Shown here: positions 34,848 to 46,640 of the stretch, piece after piece
How positions within the stretch are numbered: position 1 is the first letter of the stretch
Layout: every line of letters starts with the position of its first letter
Assembly: GCA_037176885.1 (NCBI GenBank)
Contig: JAWWNJ010000050.1
Location: forward strand, 1,426,001-1,490,000
DNA from: Favolaschia claudopus
Lineage: Eukaryota > Basidiomycota > Agaricomycetes > Agaricales > Mycenaceae
Reading direction: 5' to 3'
Length of the DNA: 64,000 nucleotides
Notes under the pieces: model-generated
What the model was told of the DNA's origin: nothing
Seen by the model: only the letters and a program-made list of their open reading frames with translations
The model's database searches: none
Made by a program: the position numbers and the translations under genes

Positions 34848-35342
34848 CAGTGTTCCTTCTTAAGGCCTTATTAAGGGCACCTCCGAAGGCTAAGGCCTTG
34901 AAGGCCTTAATAAGGTTATTAAGGGCTCCATATTAAGGGGCCTTAGGATGAAAAATGCAAAATTTTCTGGGCTTTTTTAGATGCATTTTTCGGGGAGTTC
35001 CAAAGCGGTTTTGCTTTTTATGGCTGGCTCCAGCTGAGTTTCGGCTGAACTTGATGTTTGTGGACTGAAATTGCTCCCGCCAGGGCCTTGACCCATGTTC
35101 CGACGTGGCCTTCAGCAGAATCAGGAACCTGCCGGACACTGCCGTTGAGAATCCCTTTGACAAAGCTGCGGGCCTTTGGCAGCTGCCAACCAAGCTGCCG
35201 AACCTGCCGAACGTAGCCGAGAAGGTGACGTAATCCAAGGTAAGGCTTAATTAAGGGTTAAGATGGATCCAGCTTCATGTTAACCCTTAGCATTAACTTG
35301 AAATTAAGGGTTAATTCATTCTAACCCTTAGGAGGAACACTG
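34848..35342. mobile_element. hAT-type MITE 1
   Basis: Ends CAGTGTTCCTTCT and CAGTGTTCCTCCT face inward. An exact 8-bp duplication GGAAACGC is at 34840-34847 and 35343-35350. It is 495 bp. AAGGCCTTA and TTAAGGG motifs fill the arms. No coding capacity. Confidence 0.8.
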
Positions 35343-35350
35343 GGAAACGC

Positions 35351-35806
35351 AGTACTTTTTGTGACATCGGAGTGATGTGGTGATCGGACCTTCTCTCCTC
35401 TCCCACCACGTCGACGACACGACGAAGACTTCCTCAGCTCAGCTTGGATTCATTCGGCAAGAATTTCTCTTTCTATCCCTTTATACGCTCTAGCACTGGC
35501 AGCACACTCTACAACATCTCCACTATGTACCTCTCTACATCCAATTCGCTACTTTGTCGACGACTTTTACTTGCCAGCACATCAAGTCCCCACCTTGACA
35601 TCTGGCTTCTGACACACTGGTCTAGTGTTCCTCTGCCGCCGGATACTATGGTAGCGGACCGAACTTCGTGACAAGTCAGATACCTAATTTGGAAATTGTT
35701 ACTGTGCACACACTTTCTACCCAGTGGGATTGAAACTGTGCAGAAATCACTATAAGAAGGAAAACTAGAGATCCCCCGGGTCAAAAGTCTCAAAATCCAC
35801 AAAATC
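35351..35806. other. spacer between two MITEs
   Basis: Opposite-strand frames at 35444-35671 (+) and 35509-35808 (-) are open but motif-free. No gene called. Confidence 0.35.
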
Positions 35807-35814
35807 ATTTTTTC

Positions 35815-36331
35815 CAGTGTTGGAATTAAGGATTAACCCGTAAGTTAAGTTAAGCCTTAATTTGCCCTTAAGTTTAAGCCTTAGCTTCAATTGTCGACGG
35901 ACTTAAGCCTTAATCAAGGGTTAATGATCGATTATGTAACATTCTTTTCGCCTTTATCTCACCAGTTGAACCAATTTGAAGTTGAGAATAGCTGAGAAGG
36001 CTCCAAAGAGCCTTTTGTTTTGCAGGGAAACACCTGAAAAAGCATTGTACATATACAAAACAGTCTCAATTTATTTGATGTTCCTTGGATGAAATTTTAG
36101 CGACAAATTATTTCAAGTCCAGTGTGTGAATGAAGGTCTCCGAGAAGTTTCAAGGGATCTGAGAGGGAAAGTCTTGCATCTTGTTCACCTGGAGGTGGTC
36201 CTGGCTCACGCAGAAAAAATTTAAACAGCCCTTGACTTGACCCTTAATTTGCCCTTAATATTAAGCCCTAGTTAAGCTTAAGGCCTGAGCTTCAAATTTT
36301 ACCCTTATTAACCCCGTAAATTCCAACACTG
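35815..36331. mobile_element. hAT-type MITE 2
   Basis: The ends CAGTGTTGGAATT are identical inverted repeats of 13 bp. An exact 8-bp duplication ATTTTTTC is at 35807-35814 and 36332-36339. It is 517 bp, with TTAAGCCTTAA-like motifs throughout. It shares CAGTGTT ends with MITE 1 and is probably mobilised by a related hAT transposase. Confidence 0.8.
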
Positions 36332-36378
36332 ATTTTTTCTTCCACGGATTTCGCGCTTTTGATCCGGGCCGAGACATA

Positions 36379-37140
36379 CACTGACTCGGAAAAAGTATGG
36401 GATCACCTGGTTTTCAAACTTTCGGCTTGAACTGCGGCGCGAGTGAGAAAATTTTGGGGGTGATATACTCAGTGCTTCGTATACCTCTAAGACTACCCTT
36501 TCTACATGTATTACTTAACTCGACGTGCAATGCTTGGTCCAATGTGCGCGCGTTGTCGTCAGAGAGCGTGATTACTGTACCATTTCGACCGATTTTTCAG
36601 GTCACAGGTCACAGCCGGTTTCATTTGATGTGTGCAAAAATCGCCTTAATTCAAAACAAAATTTTTCGGGCATCTCGGACTGAAAAATTACATAAGTTTG
36701 ATGAATCTTTGGTCGAAATGGTGGCAACCCCGCCATTCCAAGGGTGATGGCAAATCGGTCGCCAGACCGATTAAAGCCGATGGCCGCGGCCAGTAAAACC
36801 CTCGGCAATCTGAGGCTATTTTCGGCGAAATAAAGCCCTCGAAATGACCGATTTTTCATCAGAGCCGTCACCAAAAAGCAATAAGCTGTGCTAGAGAGCT
36901 TTTTGATGGCGTCACTGCCCTTGACGTGCGCACGTCAAGATTGACATGCTCCGAGTGATATGACGTTCTTCCGGGTGATACCTGCTGATCCAGATTGATT
37001 GCAACGTGATGCATTGATGACGCACCTTTTCAACTGATGTTGCACGGGTGATTGATCCTGCCCAAAGCTGCTTAACAGAAGTGAAAAATACAGTTCTCCA
37101 TTTCATACACGGGAGGGGCATTAGTTTTGCAGACAGCTGC
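36379..37140 (+). mobile_element. Tc1/mariner left-end remnant
   Basis: Starts CACTGACTCGGAAAAAG after TA at 36377-36378, matching the terminus at 1203. No transposase frame is visible and no opposite end was found before 37140, so the right limit is arbitrary. Confidence 0.5.
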
Positions 37141-37921
37141 CGTGATGAGGCGATGAAGTAAGTTAAATGATCGTGATATCAATGTTGCTCAGGTTATAAG
37201 TTAGTGTCTATAGAGTTAGAGAGACTACGGTTCTGAGTGGGGATTCTACCATGATGATAGACTGGTTAAAAATTTGATTGGTGGTTCATCCTTCGAAACG
37301 TCATTGCCCGGCATAAGTAAAGTTTTGTTCACAACAGTAGTAGAATTATTTTGAAAATGCGTGAAAAGAATCCTATCGAGGAGAGCTTCAGCTGTTGTAC
37401 GTCTTCGCATTCACCCGCTCATTTTGAATATTGAAAGTCGTTCAGTGAAAGCTTGGTTACGACGACATTGGCGCGAGTTTGAATGGACTGATGACCCCGA
37501 GACTGTGCTTTTGAGAGCGTGCATCGAGCCAGTGTCAGCAGACAACGCTCCTGGGTGGTTTCGTCACTCGGGTTATGTGCAGTAGTTCTTGTATTCCCAT
37601 AGCTTGGCTCCTACTATACTGATACAGCCGTTTTGGAAACAATATACGGGTTTTGATCGAGTGGTGCTCATTCGTTTGTGCTTACATACCTTTGTTTTGC
37701 TTCCCGTCACCAGCTCCACTTCAGCCGAATCTGAGTTTTGCTTCCGCCACCCAGAGAACATCAGGGGGTTAACAGAACTGAGAATCAAGACTCAACTACT
37801 ACCTGCCCAGAGCTCGACAGGGCCATGACTTGCGGGCAAGGGCCAAAACAAGGGACCAGCGGCACTTGATGAGCCCCAAAAAGTGCCTCCGGCTTTGCCG
37901 ATGACAGAATCGTCAACAAAC
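37141..37921. other. no firm gene
   Basis: A 74-codon plus frame at 37361-37585 (VKAWLRRHWREFEW) looks coding-like but matches no family I know. Repeat R2 begins at 37922. Confidence 0.3.
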
Positions 37922-37985
37922 GTAAGCACGAACGAAGGAGCACCACTCAATCAAAAACCCGTATATTGTTTCCAAAACGGCTGTA
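37922..37985 (+). repeat. repeat R2, copy at the AT-hook gene
   Basis: Contains GTAAGCACG and CTCAATCAAAAACCCGTA and is preceded by ACAGAATCGTCAACA as at 12.73 kb. It overlaps the 3' end of the AT-hook frame on the opposite strand. Confidence 0.5.
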
Positions 37986-39426
37986 TTGCAATAAGATGTA
38001 ATTAAAAGAGTGAATCGTAAGTAAATAAAGTGTACGGAGGATAAACGAGTGGTCGAGAACAAGCAGAAAATAAAGGTCAGGAAGGGGAGCGAACGCAAGT
38101 CTACATGTCGGTGGGCCACCGGCACCGGAAGCATCCATGTCGGGATAGGGTGTATTGGAGAAGGGGGATGCCGGGAAGGACGACGAAGATGGTGCACTTG
38201 CGTTCTGAATATTCATGAACGGCATCATCTGTCCAGCGCCATTGTGTGGGTTTGCGAAGGGAGTCATTGGCGCACTCGCATTCTGCGTGTTTGCAAATGG
38301 AGCCGTCTGCGGGAATCCGCCGAACACTCCGGGGAATGGAGAGCGTTGTGCGCCCATGACGGACATTAATGTCTGCATCATGAACTGTTGTTGCTGTTGC
38401 GCGGCTTGGGCGCTCTGCTGCTGCTGCAGCAGCATATGCATAAGAAGATCATTGTTGGGGGTAGAGGGCGCAACAGAGGTTGAAGGGCCAGCAGCAGGTT
38501 GAGTCGGCGGGTGAAAATCGCGCGACTTATCCGGGCGGAATGCAGATTTGCCGATTGGCAGCGTACCCCACTGGTTGCCTTCATGCAGGACGGAAAACAC
38601 AAGTGTGTCCTGCTGGTTCTTGCCAAGGATGAGGTGCCGCCCGGAAGAATCGTCACGCGCGCATGCCTCGGTGTGTTTTGCGTCGCCGCAGTGAAACTTT
38701 CCCCCAGGATTATAGAGTTGGAACATGTGGATGCGTAGCGGCTCAAGCTTTTCGTCGAGGGTTTTCTGTATCTATTGTCAGATTCAAACGGAAAGCAAAG
38801 CTACCTTGCCATGAATGAGCTTGAAAAGATCATTGATAGGCTCGGCGCGCATGCCGAGGATGCTATCATCATCCACAGACTGCCGAGATATCAATGTAAA
38901 TCATGCACGATTGAGAGCCACCCACATATTGCACTTTTTTCACAGCCGGACGCGCCAGATGGAGCTCAAAGTGGATCATCTCACCGGCTTTCGACGCAAT
39001 GTTGACACTCTTGATGTGTGTACGAAAGTGGTTCAGTCCGTTGTCGTCTTTGAGCGACAGGGCAGAGCCAACTGTGCGCCCATTCTTGAAAAATTTGTAC
39101 ATAAAACTTGCAACATCGACTGCTTCGACAGGTGCGGCGATGGTGGTAGCAACAAGAAGGCGAAGTCCCTCAATGTTCGAGGGATCCAGAGTGGTGATAG
39201 TGGTAGGTCCGATCGGTTTCCCATGATGTGCGACGTGCTCGACAGTCCCTCTCTTCTTGCCTGCTTTTTCCTCTGACCAGAGAAGGACAATGTGAACAGT
39301 CGCGCAGTACTCCTGCTGCTCGGGCTCGGGTGCCGGCACCGGAACGGGGTTCTTCTTGGGTCGACCACGTTTTCGTTTCGGTGGGGGCGGGAGCCTTCTG
39401 CTTCTGGGCGACAACTTGCAGCTCAT
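37947..39426 (-). CDS. AT-hook, glutamine-rich protein
   Basis: Probable DNA-binding or chromatin-associated protein of unknown role. The minus-strand start ATG is at 39426 (MSCKLSPRSRR). An AT-hook core KRKRGRPKK sits at about residues 17-25. Next comes a mixed alpha/beta region (HIVLLWSEEKAGKKRG; FMYKFFKNGRTVGSAL). Two GT-AG introns, at about 38883-38925 and 38771-38803, join it to DDDSILGMRAEPINDLF and IQKTLDEKLEPLRIH. Then comes FQLYNPGGKFHCGDAKH, and a low-complexity tail with QQQQSAQAAQQQQQ and repeated FAN(T/P)(Q/H)N(A/G) units. The last about 45 residues are translated from sequence overlapping repeat R2 and may not belong. No frame break in the body. Upstream is a hairpin-rich repeat (39458-39617). 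Confidence 0.55.
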
Positions 39427-39457
39427 TGTCACTGCTGTAGAGGTGGTAGTCGGCTTT

Positions 39458-39617
39458 GATAGAATACAGTAAGTATAAACTCAGTCGTGGAGGAAACGAC
39501 TCTTGTATGATATACCTGATAGAATACAGTAAGTATAAACTACCAGGAGAATCAGTAAGCTGTAAGGACAGTAGATACGAGTGCACATACCTCAGTCGTG
39601 GAGGAAACGACTGAGGA
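39458..39617 (-). repeat. hairpin repeat R3, copy 1
   Basis: GATAGAATACAGTAAGTA occurs twice (39458, 39518) and CAGTCGTGGAGGAAACGACT, itself a hairpin, twice (39482, 39594). Reverse-complement sequence occurs at about 54971-55960, where an 819-bp element splits it. Confidence 0.6.
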
Positions 39618-39829
39618 ATGTGACGGTGACACAAAGCTACATAAGGAATGTGTGACGCGTAACGGAACGGATTGCGAGTTGGAGAATGTAAGGTATGGGA
39701 TTGGCCTGAGTTCTCGAGAGGGAGAGATGAGTAAGCAAGCCATTGATATATTGGGCGTGAACTCCGAAATGGAGCTCGCTGCACTCCGCCCGAAGACGAA
39801 GGAGCCGAGGCAGCCCCTACGCAACTAAA

Positions 39830-40172
39830 GAATACAGAACAAATCCGTAGCTACGTGAGTGCGCAGGAAATAGCAAAACTAACTAGGGATGGGTGGGTGG
39901 GCACGAAAAAAGAGGGTATGACGGCGACGGGGGGACAAGACTAGAAGCGGGGAAGGAGACTCGAGGTCATGGAGGGGGAGGGGCTGGAGAAGAGCAGGTC
40001 TCAAAGAGACGGAGTCACCGAGCCAAAGGCGCGATGCGGAGGCGGGCGAGACGGAAAGAATGAGGAGACACGTGACTGATGGGTGATCGCTTTAGCCAAT
40101 CCCTTCGGTCTGTCCAGACCACCTATACGGTAAATGGAAGAGAAATAAATACTTCAACACTCCCCCTCAACG
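39830..40172 (-). mobile_element. Copia-type 3' end and LTR remnant
   Basis: On the minus strand a polypurine tract TTGAGGGGGAG (40160-40170) is followed by TGTTGAAGTATTTATTTC, the usual layout of a Copia 3' LTR start. The far LTR end was not located; about 39830 is a guess. No coding domain remains. Confidence 0.45.
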
Positions 40173-41111
40173 AGCATCCGGTCGGGGAGCCATGCCCAAC
40201 ATCTTGACGAGAGTCTTGTGGCGTGATGCCGCTTTTTGGGGATCATTTTGGGCGATTTATGTGCGCCCGATCAGGGCCTAAGTTATAATTAAAATGGTGT
40301 GCAAATAAGCCAGGTGAAAGCCATTATTATTCAGGTGTCAATTATATGAATACTGTAGTAGTAACTTCAAGTAAGAGGAGCATTACTACACAAGAAGAGA
40401 GAGGAAGAAGAGAAGGAGGTGGTGTTTGAACCGATTGCCCAGCGAGTAAACAAGCACCCTGTATAAAGAAACTACAACAAAGCAAGCAACTCCGAAGGCA
40501 AGCGCGACCGGAGAGTCGGTGGCATCGCGTCGGTGGCATCATATGTATAAGGAAGAGGGATAGAGGAGTTGTAGCAGTAGGCACATACCTGCCTCAAGAT
40601 GTTTCAATCCCCTACGGCCTTCAAGTTGACGCAAACTCGGGCTCCTCGTCGAGTCGTTGTCCTCGTCGGAATTCCCTTAAGCAGCTTAGCAAGACCACGT
40701 ATCTCAAGCCAGACTCGAAGTCAAGTCAAGCAAGACAACTTCCATTCCTCAGTCAAGACTCTTCAAGACGCCGGGCTCGTATCAAGACTTTCCATCTGGA
40801 CTTTGCCCTATGCCACTCTGCCTCCGAGTCTAACCTCAAGATCTTCGTCTCTCTGTTTTTTGGAGCTTGCCATTATCTGCTGTCCTCCGAATCTGTTTGT
40901 GTTTTTCTGTTTCTTCCGTTGTTTCTTTTCTTCCTTGTTCTTCTGCCTCAAATCGGAGCCATAAAACGAACGTGTCAATACATCTCAAAGCAGCCTTCGG
41001 TGAGCGATTGTGATATCTCCATGCTGTCGGCTAGACCGCATAGCTCGGGTAGAGTTCTCTAGCCGAAACTAGCCGGTTCTATACAGGTCTATATAGACAC
41101 CCCCGCAATAA
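40173..41111. other. no gene recognised
   Basis: A plus frame of 121 codons at 40599-40964 is Ser/Leu/Phe-rich with no motif. It is probably non-coding or LTR-derived. Confidence 0.35.
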
Positions 41112-41113
41112 TA

Positions 41114-41313
41114 GAGAGTTTGTGCGAGCGACCCAGGTCGCTTTTCGACCGCTCAGATCTCCAAAACAAAAGATACCAGGTGTGAGCTCTAAGCGACCTG
41201 GAAGAGTATTGCCCTGGGGCACTCCTAGGTCGCTGGGACTTCACGCCTGAGACTGCTCGTTGTCGAGATCTGAGCGGTCCCAAAGCGACCCGGGTCGCTT
41301 CGCACAAACCCGC
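41114..41313. mobile_element. GAGAGTTTG-family MITE, 200 bp
   Basis: The ends GAGAGTTTGTGCGAG and GCGGGTTTGTGCGAA face inward, followed by GCGACCC. TA flanks it at 41112-41113 and 41314-41315. Same terminus type as the two larger elements just downstream. Confidence 0.7.
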
Positions 41314-41904
41314 TAATATATAGAGGCTTATCTTCTGTACGCCTACGCGGTCTATCCAATCTATATAGGTCTATATAGATTGTCCGGGTTTTCCAGATGA
41401 ACAGGGTGGCGAATACCTTGTAGCTGTACGTCGTGTCAAAATTTATTATCGTCGCCACTCATTTGTTTACAGGTACGACGCAAGCACTTTGTTTTGCCCC
41501 GTGTTCACCTAACAGTGAGTCAATGGCGATTAGAGACTTTGCGCAGAGCCACCGGTAGCCACCCAGTGGCTCTCACGGCATGCGCTGTGGAGCGTCGGTC
41601 GGAAATTTATCTCTTGCTTCATGAGGCATTTTTCTCACACGGCCTTGTTTTGATGGTCCGAGGCTTTTACGGCGTCATGCGACCTTACGAGATGGGCGGC
41701 CCAAACCTTTTTTAAAACGAGGCAAGGCATTCCCGCCTTGTCTGCTGCTGTGGACGTGTTCTTTGTTCCTGGAGTAAGGATCCTGCAGCCCTCACTGTAC
41801 CGTGGGGGCCCTCTATTCGAAAAATCGAATTAATCTAATATGATATCACTTTCCTCATGAGAGCCTCGGCTCTCACAGCCTTACGAAGCCTCACGTGAGA
41901 AATA

Positions 41905-43270
41905 GAGAGTTTGCGGTGAGCCGCCAGAAGCCACCTGGCGACTCTAATGGCATGCGGATTGGAGCGGCTATGCTGTCTGGCGGCTCGTTTGGCGGCTGGT
42001 AAGACTGGGTCAAATTTGGTTTTGCAAGTCTATTCTTAGTACTTAGTCATCTATATCTTGCGCCATACACACACGAAGAAAATTCGACCCGAAAATCTGA
42101 CGATATCACACATTTGAGCCGAAGACTTCGGTTGACGCTGGAAATTGGGCTAGATACCTATGCTGTGGGCGTCAAGAGGAAAAAATATTAATTCCCAAAA
42201 AAGGAAAGAAGGAGGGAGAGCAGAGGAGAGAAAAGAGAGAATCTCATTGTTTCTTGTGGCTCAAACTCGGTGCATTTGGTGGTTGTTCTCAATGTATGAA
42301 GATCTTCAATTTTGCCATTTTTTTTCCGGCGCCTGCGGCGCGCAATGCGTTATTTGGCCTGTCGGCCACGTAAAGGGCAGATATTCGTGTGAAACTGCCG
42401 TTTTGAGCTCTATCCACCGGGTAAGAGCTGTTCACCGGGTCCGGTCACGTGGTTGATCTGGATACCTCTGCCCCCATTTGGTTTTTTCCGCGGCCGGCAT
42501 GTCATTTCCGATGGCAAGCAAACACAAAGCGCTATGTCACGACTGTGACTAAACCGCGAACTTGACTTGTTCAACTATCAAAACGGGTGCCTGGTGCCTG
42601 CTTTCAAGCAATTGCCTTCGGGAGTAAGCTCGCCAGATTGTCTCCCGTGGAAATCCGACCATTTACAAGGTAAAAACCGCTCAAAGGCTTCGAAAATCGA
42701 GTGCAGCATTTAATTTTCAACTTCAAGTTGACTTCTTGTTGAGTTCTTCTGGAGATGCAATTAATAAATGACCTGTGCTATTCTTCTCTGTTAGAGATTC
42801 TCATAACCACTACACTTCTCAGTCACTGTAATTGCTGTTGTTTGATATCCTGTCTCCCGGCCGAATCTCAACATCAATACAATTTATTTTACATTTGACT
42901 GCTCGGCAGCTGCACTTGCAACTCATTTGTTGTAGTAAATACCCCTCGCTATTAAAGTCTTACCTTTGACTGCTATTTTATTGAATGTCTATCTGGCAAA
43001 GCAAGCTTGATTCTGACCTTGAAGCGGCAAAATCAGCATCTCAGTCTTCCCGGGGAGCACCAAACGTCCCAAAATCCGTTCCAAATTTGAACCACATTTG
43101 AATCAAGGCACTCACTGGATACTACTAGTTATTTTCCGGTGCGCTTCCTTACCATGTGCTAAGGACCGCGCGCGACGAGCCGCTGAACGAGCCGCCACAT
43201 GACGTAGCCGCTCCAATCCGCATGCCATTGACGCCACCAGGTGGCTTCTGGCGGCTCACCGCAAACTCTC
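41905..43270. mobile_element. GAGAGTTTG-family element, inner layer
   Basis: The ends GAGAGTTTGCGGTGAGCCGC are inverted repeats, with similarity to about 95 bp through GGCATGCGGATTGGAGCGGC. TA flanks it at 41903-41904 and 43271-43272. It is 1366 bp and related in sequence to the element that surrounds it. No gene recognised inside. Confidence 0.7.
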
Positions 43271-43351
43271 TAATTTCGAATTTCTGACCGACGGCTACGG
43301 CATATGGTGGCTCGTTTGGTGGCTCGTCGCCCGCGTTGCAGGTGGGGCTTC

Positions 43352-43708
43352 CAGCTATCTACAAAACACTGGAGCGCTCCGAAAAAAAGTTCCCATTGAT
43401 GCGATGACGTCAATTACCATATGAGGTAGGCACTGCCGGATCCATTGCGTCGACGGCTGGCTCGTCAGGGCGGGGCGACCTCGTGTTGCAGCCTAGGCGG
43501 CCATGGTAATCAGGAGCCGCTTGTGTGCAGGAGGGATGTAGCGGAAGGTATTGTAGGGCATGGTAGGCGAGAGAGACGTTCCAGGAGCAGTGACGAAAGA
43601 GCGAGTGTCGTTGGAGAAAGTGGAGCGGGCTGGCCGAATTAGGCAGGAGCTGTCAAAACCGTTGTGTGAACTTTTTTTCGGAGCGCTCCAGTGTTTTGTA
43701 GATAGCTG
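43352..43708. mobile_element. MITE with 40-bp perfect TIRs
   Basis: The arms start CAGCTATCTACAAAACACTG and are exact reverse complements for about 40 bp, including the palindrome GGAGCGCTCC. The limits could be a few bases inside because no target duplication was seen. A 65-codon frame inside has no motif. Perfect arms suggest recent movement. Confidence 0.65.
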
Positions 43709-44804
43709 ATCTACATGGTACCTCTGTGACTATACCTCAATGTAGTGAGGTGTCGTGGTTAGGTTACCAGTTTCCCGCTTCATTTGGTGCGTTTTTGGCC
43801 GGTTCTTGCAAAACAGACGGTTGGCGTGGAACCTTGGTGTGCTTCCTGGGGGTTTGGGAGCCTAGTGCTTCGAGGTCATTCAGGGGGGTGAAAAAATGCC
43901 GAAGAAAATGAATTTCAAGTTGTTCTTCCAGCCACCGAATGAGCCACCATATGCCGTAGCCGCTCCACAGCGCATGCCGTGAGAGCCACCGGGTGGCTCT
44001 GCGCAAAGTCTCTATTGTGTACTCATTTTCCGCTTAGCGACTTATATCTGTCTGACTTTAGATCGTTTGCTGGCTGAAGGTGAGTACTATTTCTTCAACA
44101 TATGGTTAATCCAACGCACTCCCCTCGTGCCAGATGCCACTGCTTGTCACTGGCTCACACTGGCACTTCGACTACTCCTTTCCCTCTCCTTCTGTGACCT
44201 TGGGTCTGTTCCTGTGTCGTCTGGCTGGCTGTGTCGTCTGGCCTCGAGTCTCACTCCCCCTCTTGACCGGTGAGCTTCCTTTCCTCTTGCCTTCGTGGGT
44301 GTGGCTTCGAGGGAGCGCTGTTGAGAGTTGCGAGGTCGCTCAATTCCATATCTCCCCGGCCTCCCCGTCCTTAGGGGTGTCCGCCGGTGCCTAGGGACCT
44401 CTGCGCGCCCGCAGTCTGCATGGAGATTGGGTAGCGGGGCAACTCGTTGCTGGCAGCTCGTCGAGCGGCTACAGTTGCCACCCCCTTCGTTTGAAGGACT
44501 CTCCTATTGTGCAGGCTGTAGTCAACTATACCTCTTCATCTGTTTCCTCTAGGTACTCCTGTGTTTGTGCAAGAGCGGGAGGCTTACGTCTGGGCTTGCT
44601 GGGGGCCATCCGCTGCCTTCTCTGCAGCCTGGTGTTTGACTCGCACCCTTCCCTTCCGCGCTCCCTCCATCCCATCCCCTCCCCTTGACTCTGTGTCCTG
44701 GCGTCTGTGTGTTTGTCCAATGTAGCGTCCCCACGGCAGCGGTGGCGTTGACGGCGGGGATTCATAATTCGGCTGGATACTGTTGTCTCGTATTGCGTGG
44801 TCGC

Positions 44805-45210
44805 AATCATGAAGGGGGGCTCCACACGCCGCGTCATTTGATTTCAAGGGGGGAATGTTGATTCTGACCTCTCCTTTATGATGCTCGCTGTGGGGCTCCT
44901 TGCTCATGTGCGCCGCTGCACTCGAGGTAGATTCTGCCTGGTGAAGGGGGGCTCGTTCCCTCTCCCCTGTCTTCACCATGTCCACCTAGTGCATAGCGTT
45001 CCGCCCTCTTGGTAGTAGAACCTCTCTGGTGAAGGGGGGCTTGTCTCTCAAGCCACCCTTCACCCTACTCACAATGGCTGTCTTCATCTTCCAATCTGGT
45101 GAAGAGGGGCTCATCCCTCGTCCTCTTCACCTACAATGACTTGCGCATGAGACTGCGAGCGCGTCTCGAATCCGGTGAAGGGGGGCTCGTTCCTCCCCCC
45201 CTTCACCAAC
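44805..45210. repeat. tandem hairpin units with GGTGAAGGGGGGCT
   Basis: The motif (G)GTGAAG(G/A)GGGGCTC occurs near 44812, 44940, 45030, 45100 and 45174. Most units are followed shortly by CTTCACC, so each can fold. Confidence 0.55.
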
Positions 45211-45680
45211 CGCTCCCAGTCCTTCTCCCACCACGCTCTGCATTGGGTTGCTAATGGGTCTCTTACGTCCACCACATTTGTCCTTCCCCCTCCTTCTGTT
45301 GACTCGGCCTGCCACTCACGCAACTTTCCTATGTTACGTCTCCGCACACCCCTAGTCATGGTGCATGCGTGATGGCCGGCCTTCAAAGCCGGCTTGCGGC
45401 GTCTTGGTATATTTGGCTGGATGTCATGTCGACGAGGTACCTTGCCCTGCCATTGCTTGTGATGCTACCCTACGTTATGCCTCCGCACACCTCTAGTCAC
45501 GGTACGTGCGTGATGGTCGAGCTAGCTTTTGTGTCCTCGACCTGCGGCATCTTGGAATACCCAGCGCAGCCATGTGTATCAAGGTAGCCTTGTGCACGAT
45601 GCCGCAACATTGAACCACCAACCCTTCTTTGCCATCCTGCTGCCACTCCCTATGTTGTGTTTCCATGGCCTATATCCGTC

Positions 45681-45930
45681 TGGCTACGTTCTCTACGAGC
45701 CCCGGTGGGAACTGGGGCCTTGAGTTGACCATGTGATGGCCGATCCCGTTGATCGGCTTGTAACACCTTGGCTGGCAGCAGAACTGCTGCAGAAAGGCGG
45801 TTGGTCTGGCTACGTTCTCTACGAGCCCCGGTGGGAACTGGGGCCTTGAGTTGACCATGTGATGGCCGATCCCGTTGATCGGCTTGTAACACCTTGGCTG
45901 GCAGCAGAACTGCTGCAGAAAGGCGGTTGG
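45681..45930. repeat. 125-bp perfect tandem duplication
   Basis: The unit starting CTGGCTACGTTCTCTACG at 45681 repeats at 45806 without a visible difference. Confidence 0.8.
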
Positions 45931-46640
45931 TTTGGTTCTATCCCCGTGTCGTTGCACCACTAGGTGCTGCTGTCTGCTACGTGCGGTGCAGTATGCCCCG
46001 ACATTCTAGACGGCATGGCGGATACCTCCAGCCCTCGTACAACCTCCCAGTGCACCCTGTGACCACCATCCAATTTTTTTTTCCGCTGTGGCCATAGGCC
46101 CCACCAGATGTGTGTGTCGAGGCGCCACACTGTGAAGGTGGGCTGGAAGGGGTAGAGCTGAGGAAGCGACAAGAGGGAGCTTCCTCCTACAGGAGCGACC
46201 TTTGGAGCTCCATACCTGTTACTCTCCCCCCCTTGCACAGAGAGTACAGTAGGAGCGTAGCGACTACTGGCCACACTCTGCGGGTCAGTGGACTGCTGCA
46301 GGATTGGACAGCTGAGAGGATGTACAAGCCTAAGCACTGACCAGTACAATATCAAGAAGTGGCAGGACAGGATACGTCTGCCTACTCCTTGGGGGTCATG
46401 CTGAAGACTTGGGCATCTGGGAAGCAGTGTACAAGGCAAAGCGCCGACTGTAGCTCAACGGTCGAAGAGTTGGGCAAGGGAGGCATGAGCTTTTTTTTTC
46501 CCCGCCCACCCTCCCTGTTGTGTTACTTTACGCCGGGTCGTCGTAAAGCGTGAAGCGGGGCTGTGTCTTTTTCCCTTCATGTTCGCTCTGCGCTCTCTGC
46601 TTTGCATGTGTCGAGTCGCCACATTCTGAATTGAGGCTGA

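Larger units (their letters stand above)
41533..44012. mobile_element. GAGACTTTG-ended element, outer layer
   Basis: The ends GAGACTTTGCGCAGAGCCACC are inverted repeats, with similarity running about 60 bp through CTCACGGCATGCGCTGTGG. TA flanks it at 41531-41532 and 44013-44014. It contains two later insertions (41905-43270 and 43352-43708). No transposase recognised. Confidence 0.7.
44015..46640. other. repeat-rich stretch, no firm gene
   Basis: Holds tandem hairpins (44805-45210) and a 125-bp tandem duplication (45681-45930). Near 46608-46640 GTCGAGTCGCCACATTC resembles the sequence just before the Gypsy 3' LTR (53148-53162), so the end of this stretch is probably the 3' internal end of a family-B retroelement. 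Confidence 0.45.

Noticed and set aside
44526..45386. minus frames in the 44.5-45.4 kb repeats
   Set aside because: Generated by tandem GGTGAAGGGGGGCT units; no motif.
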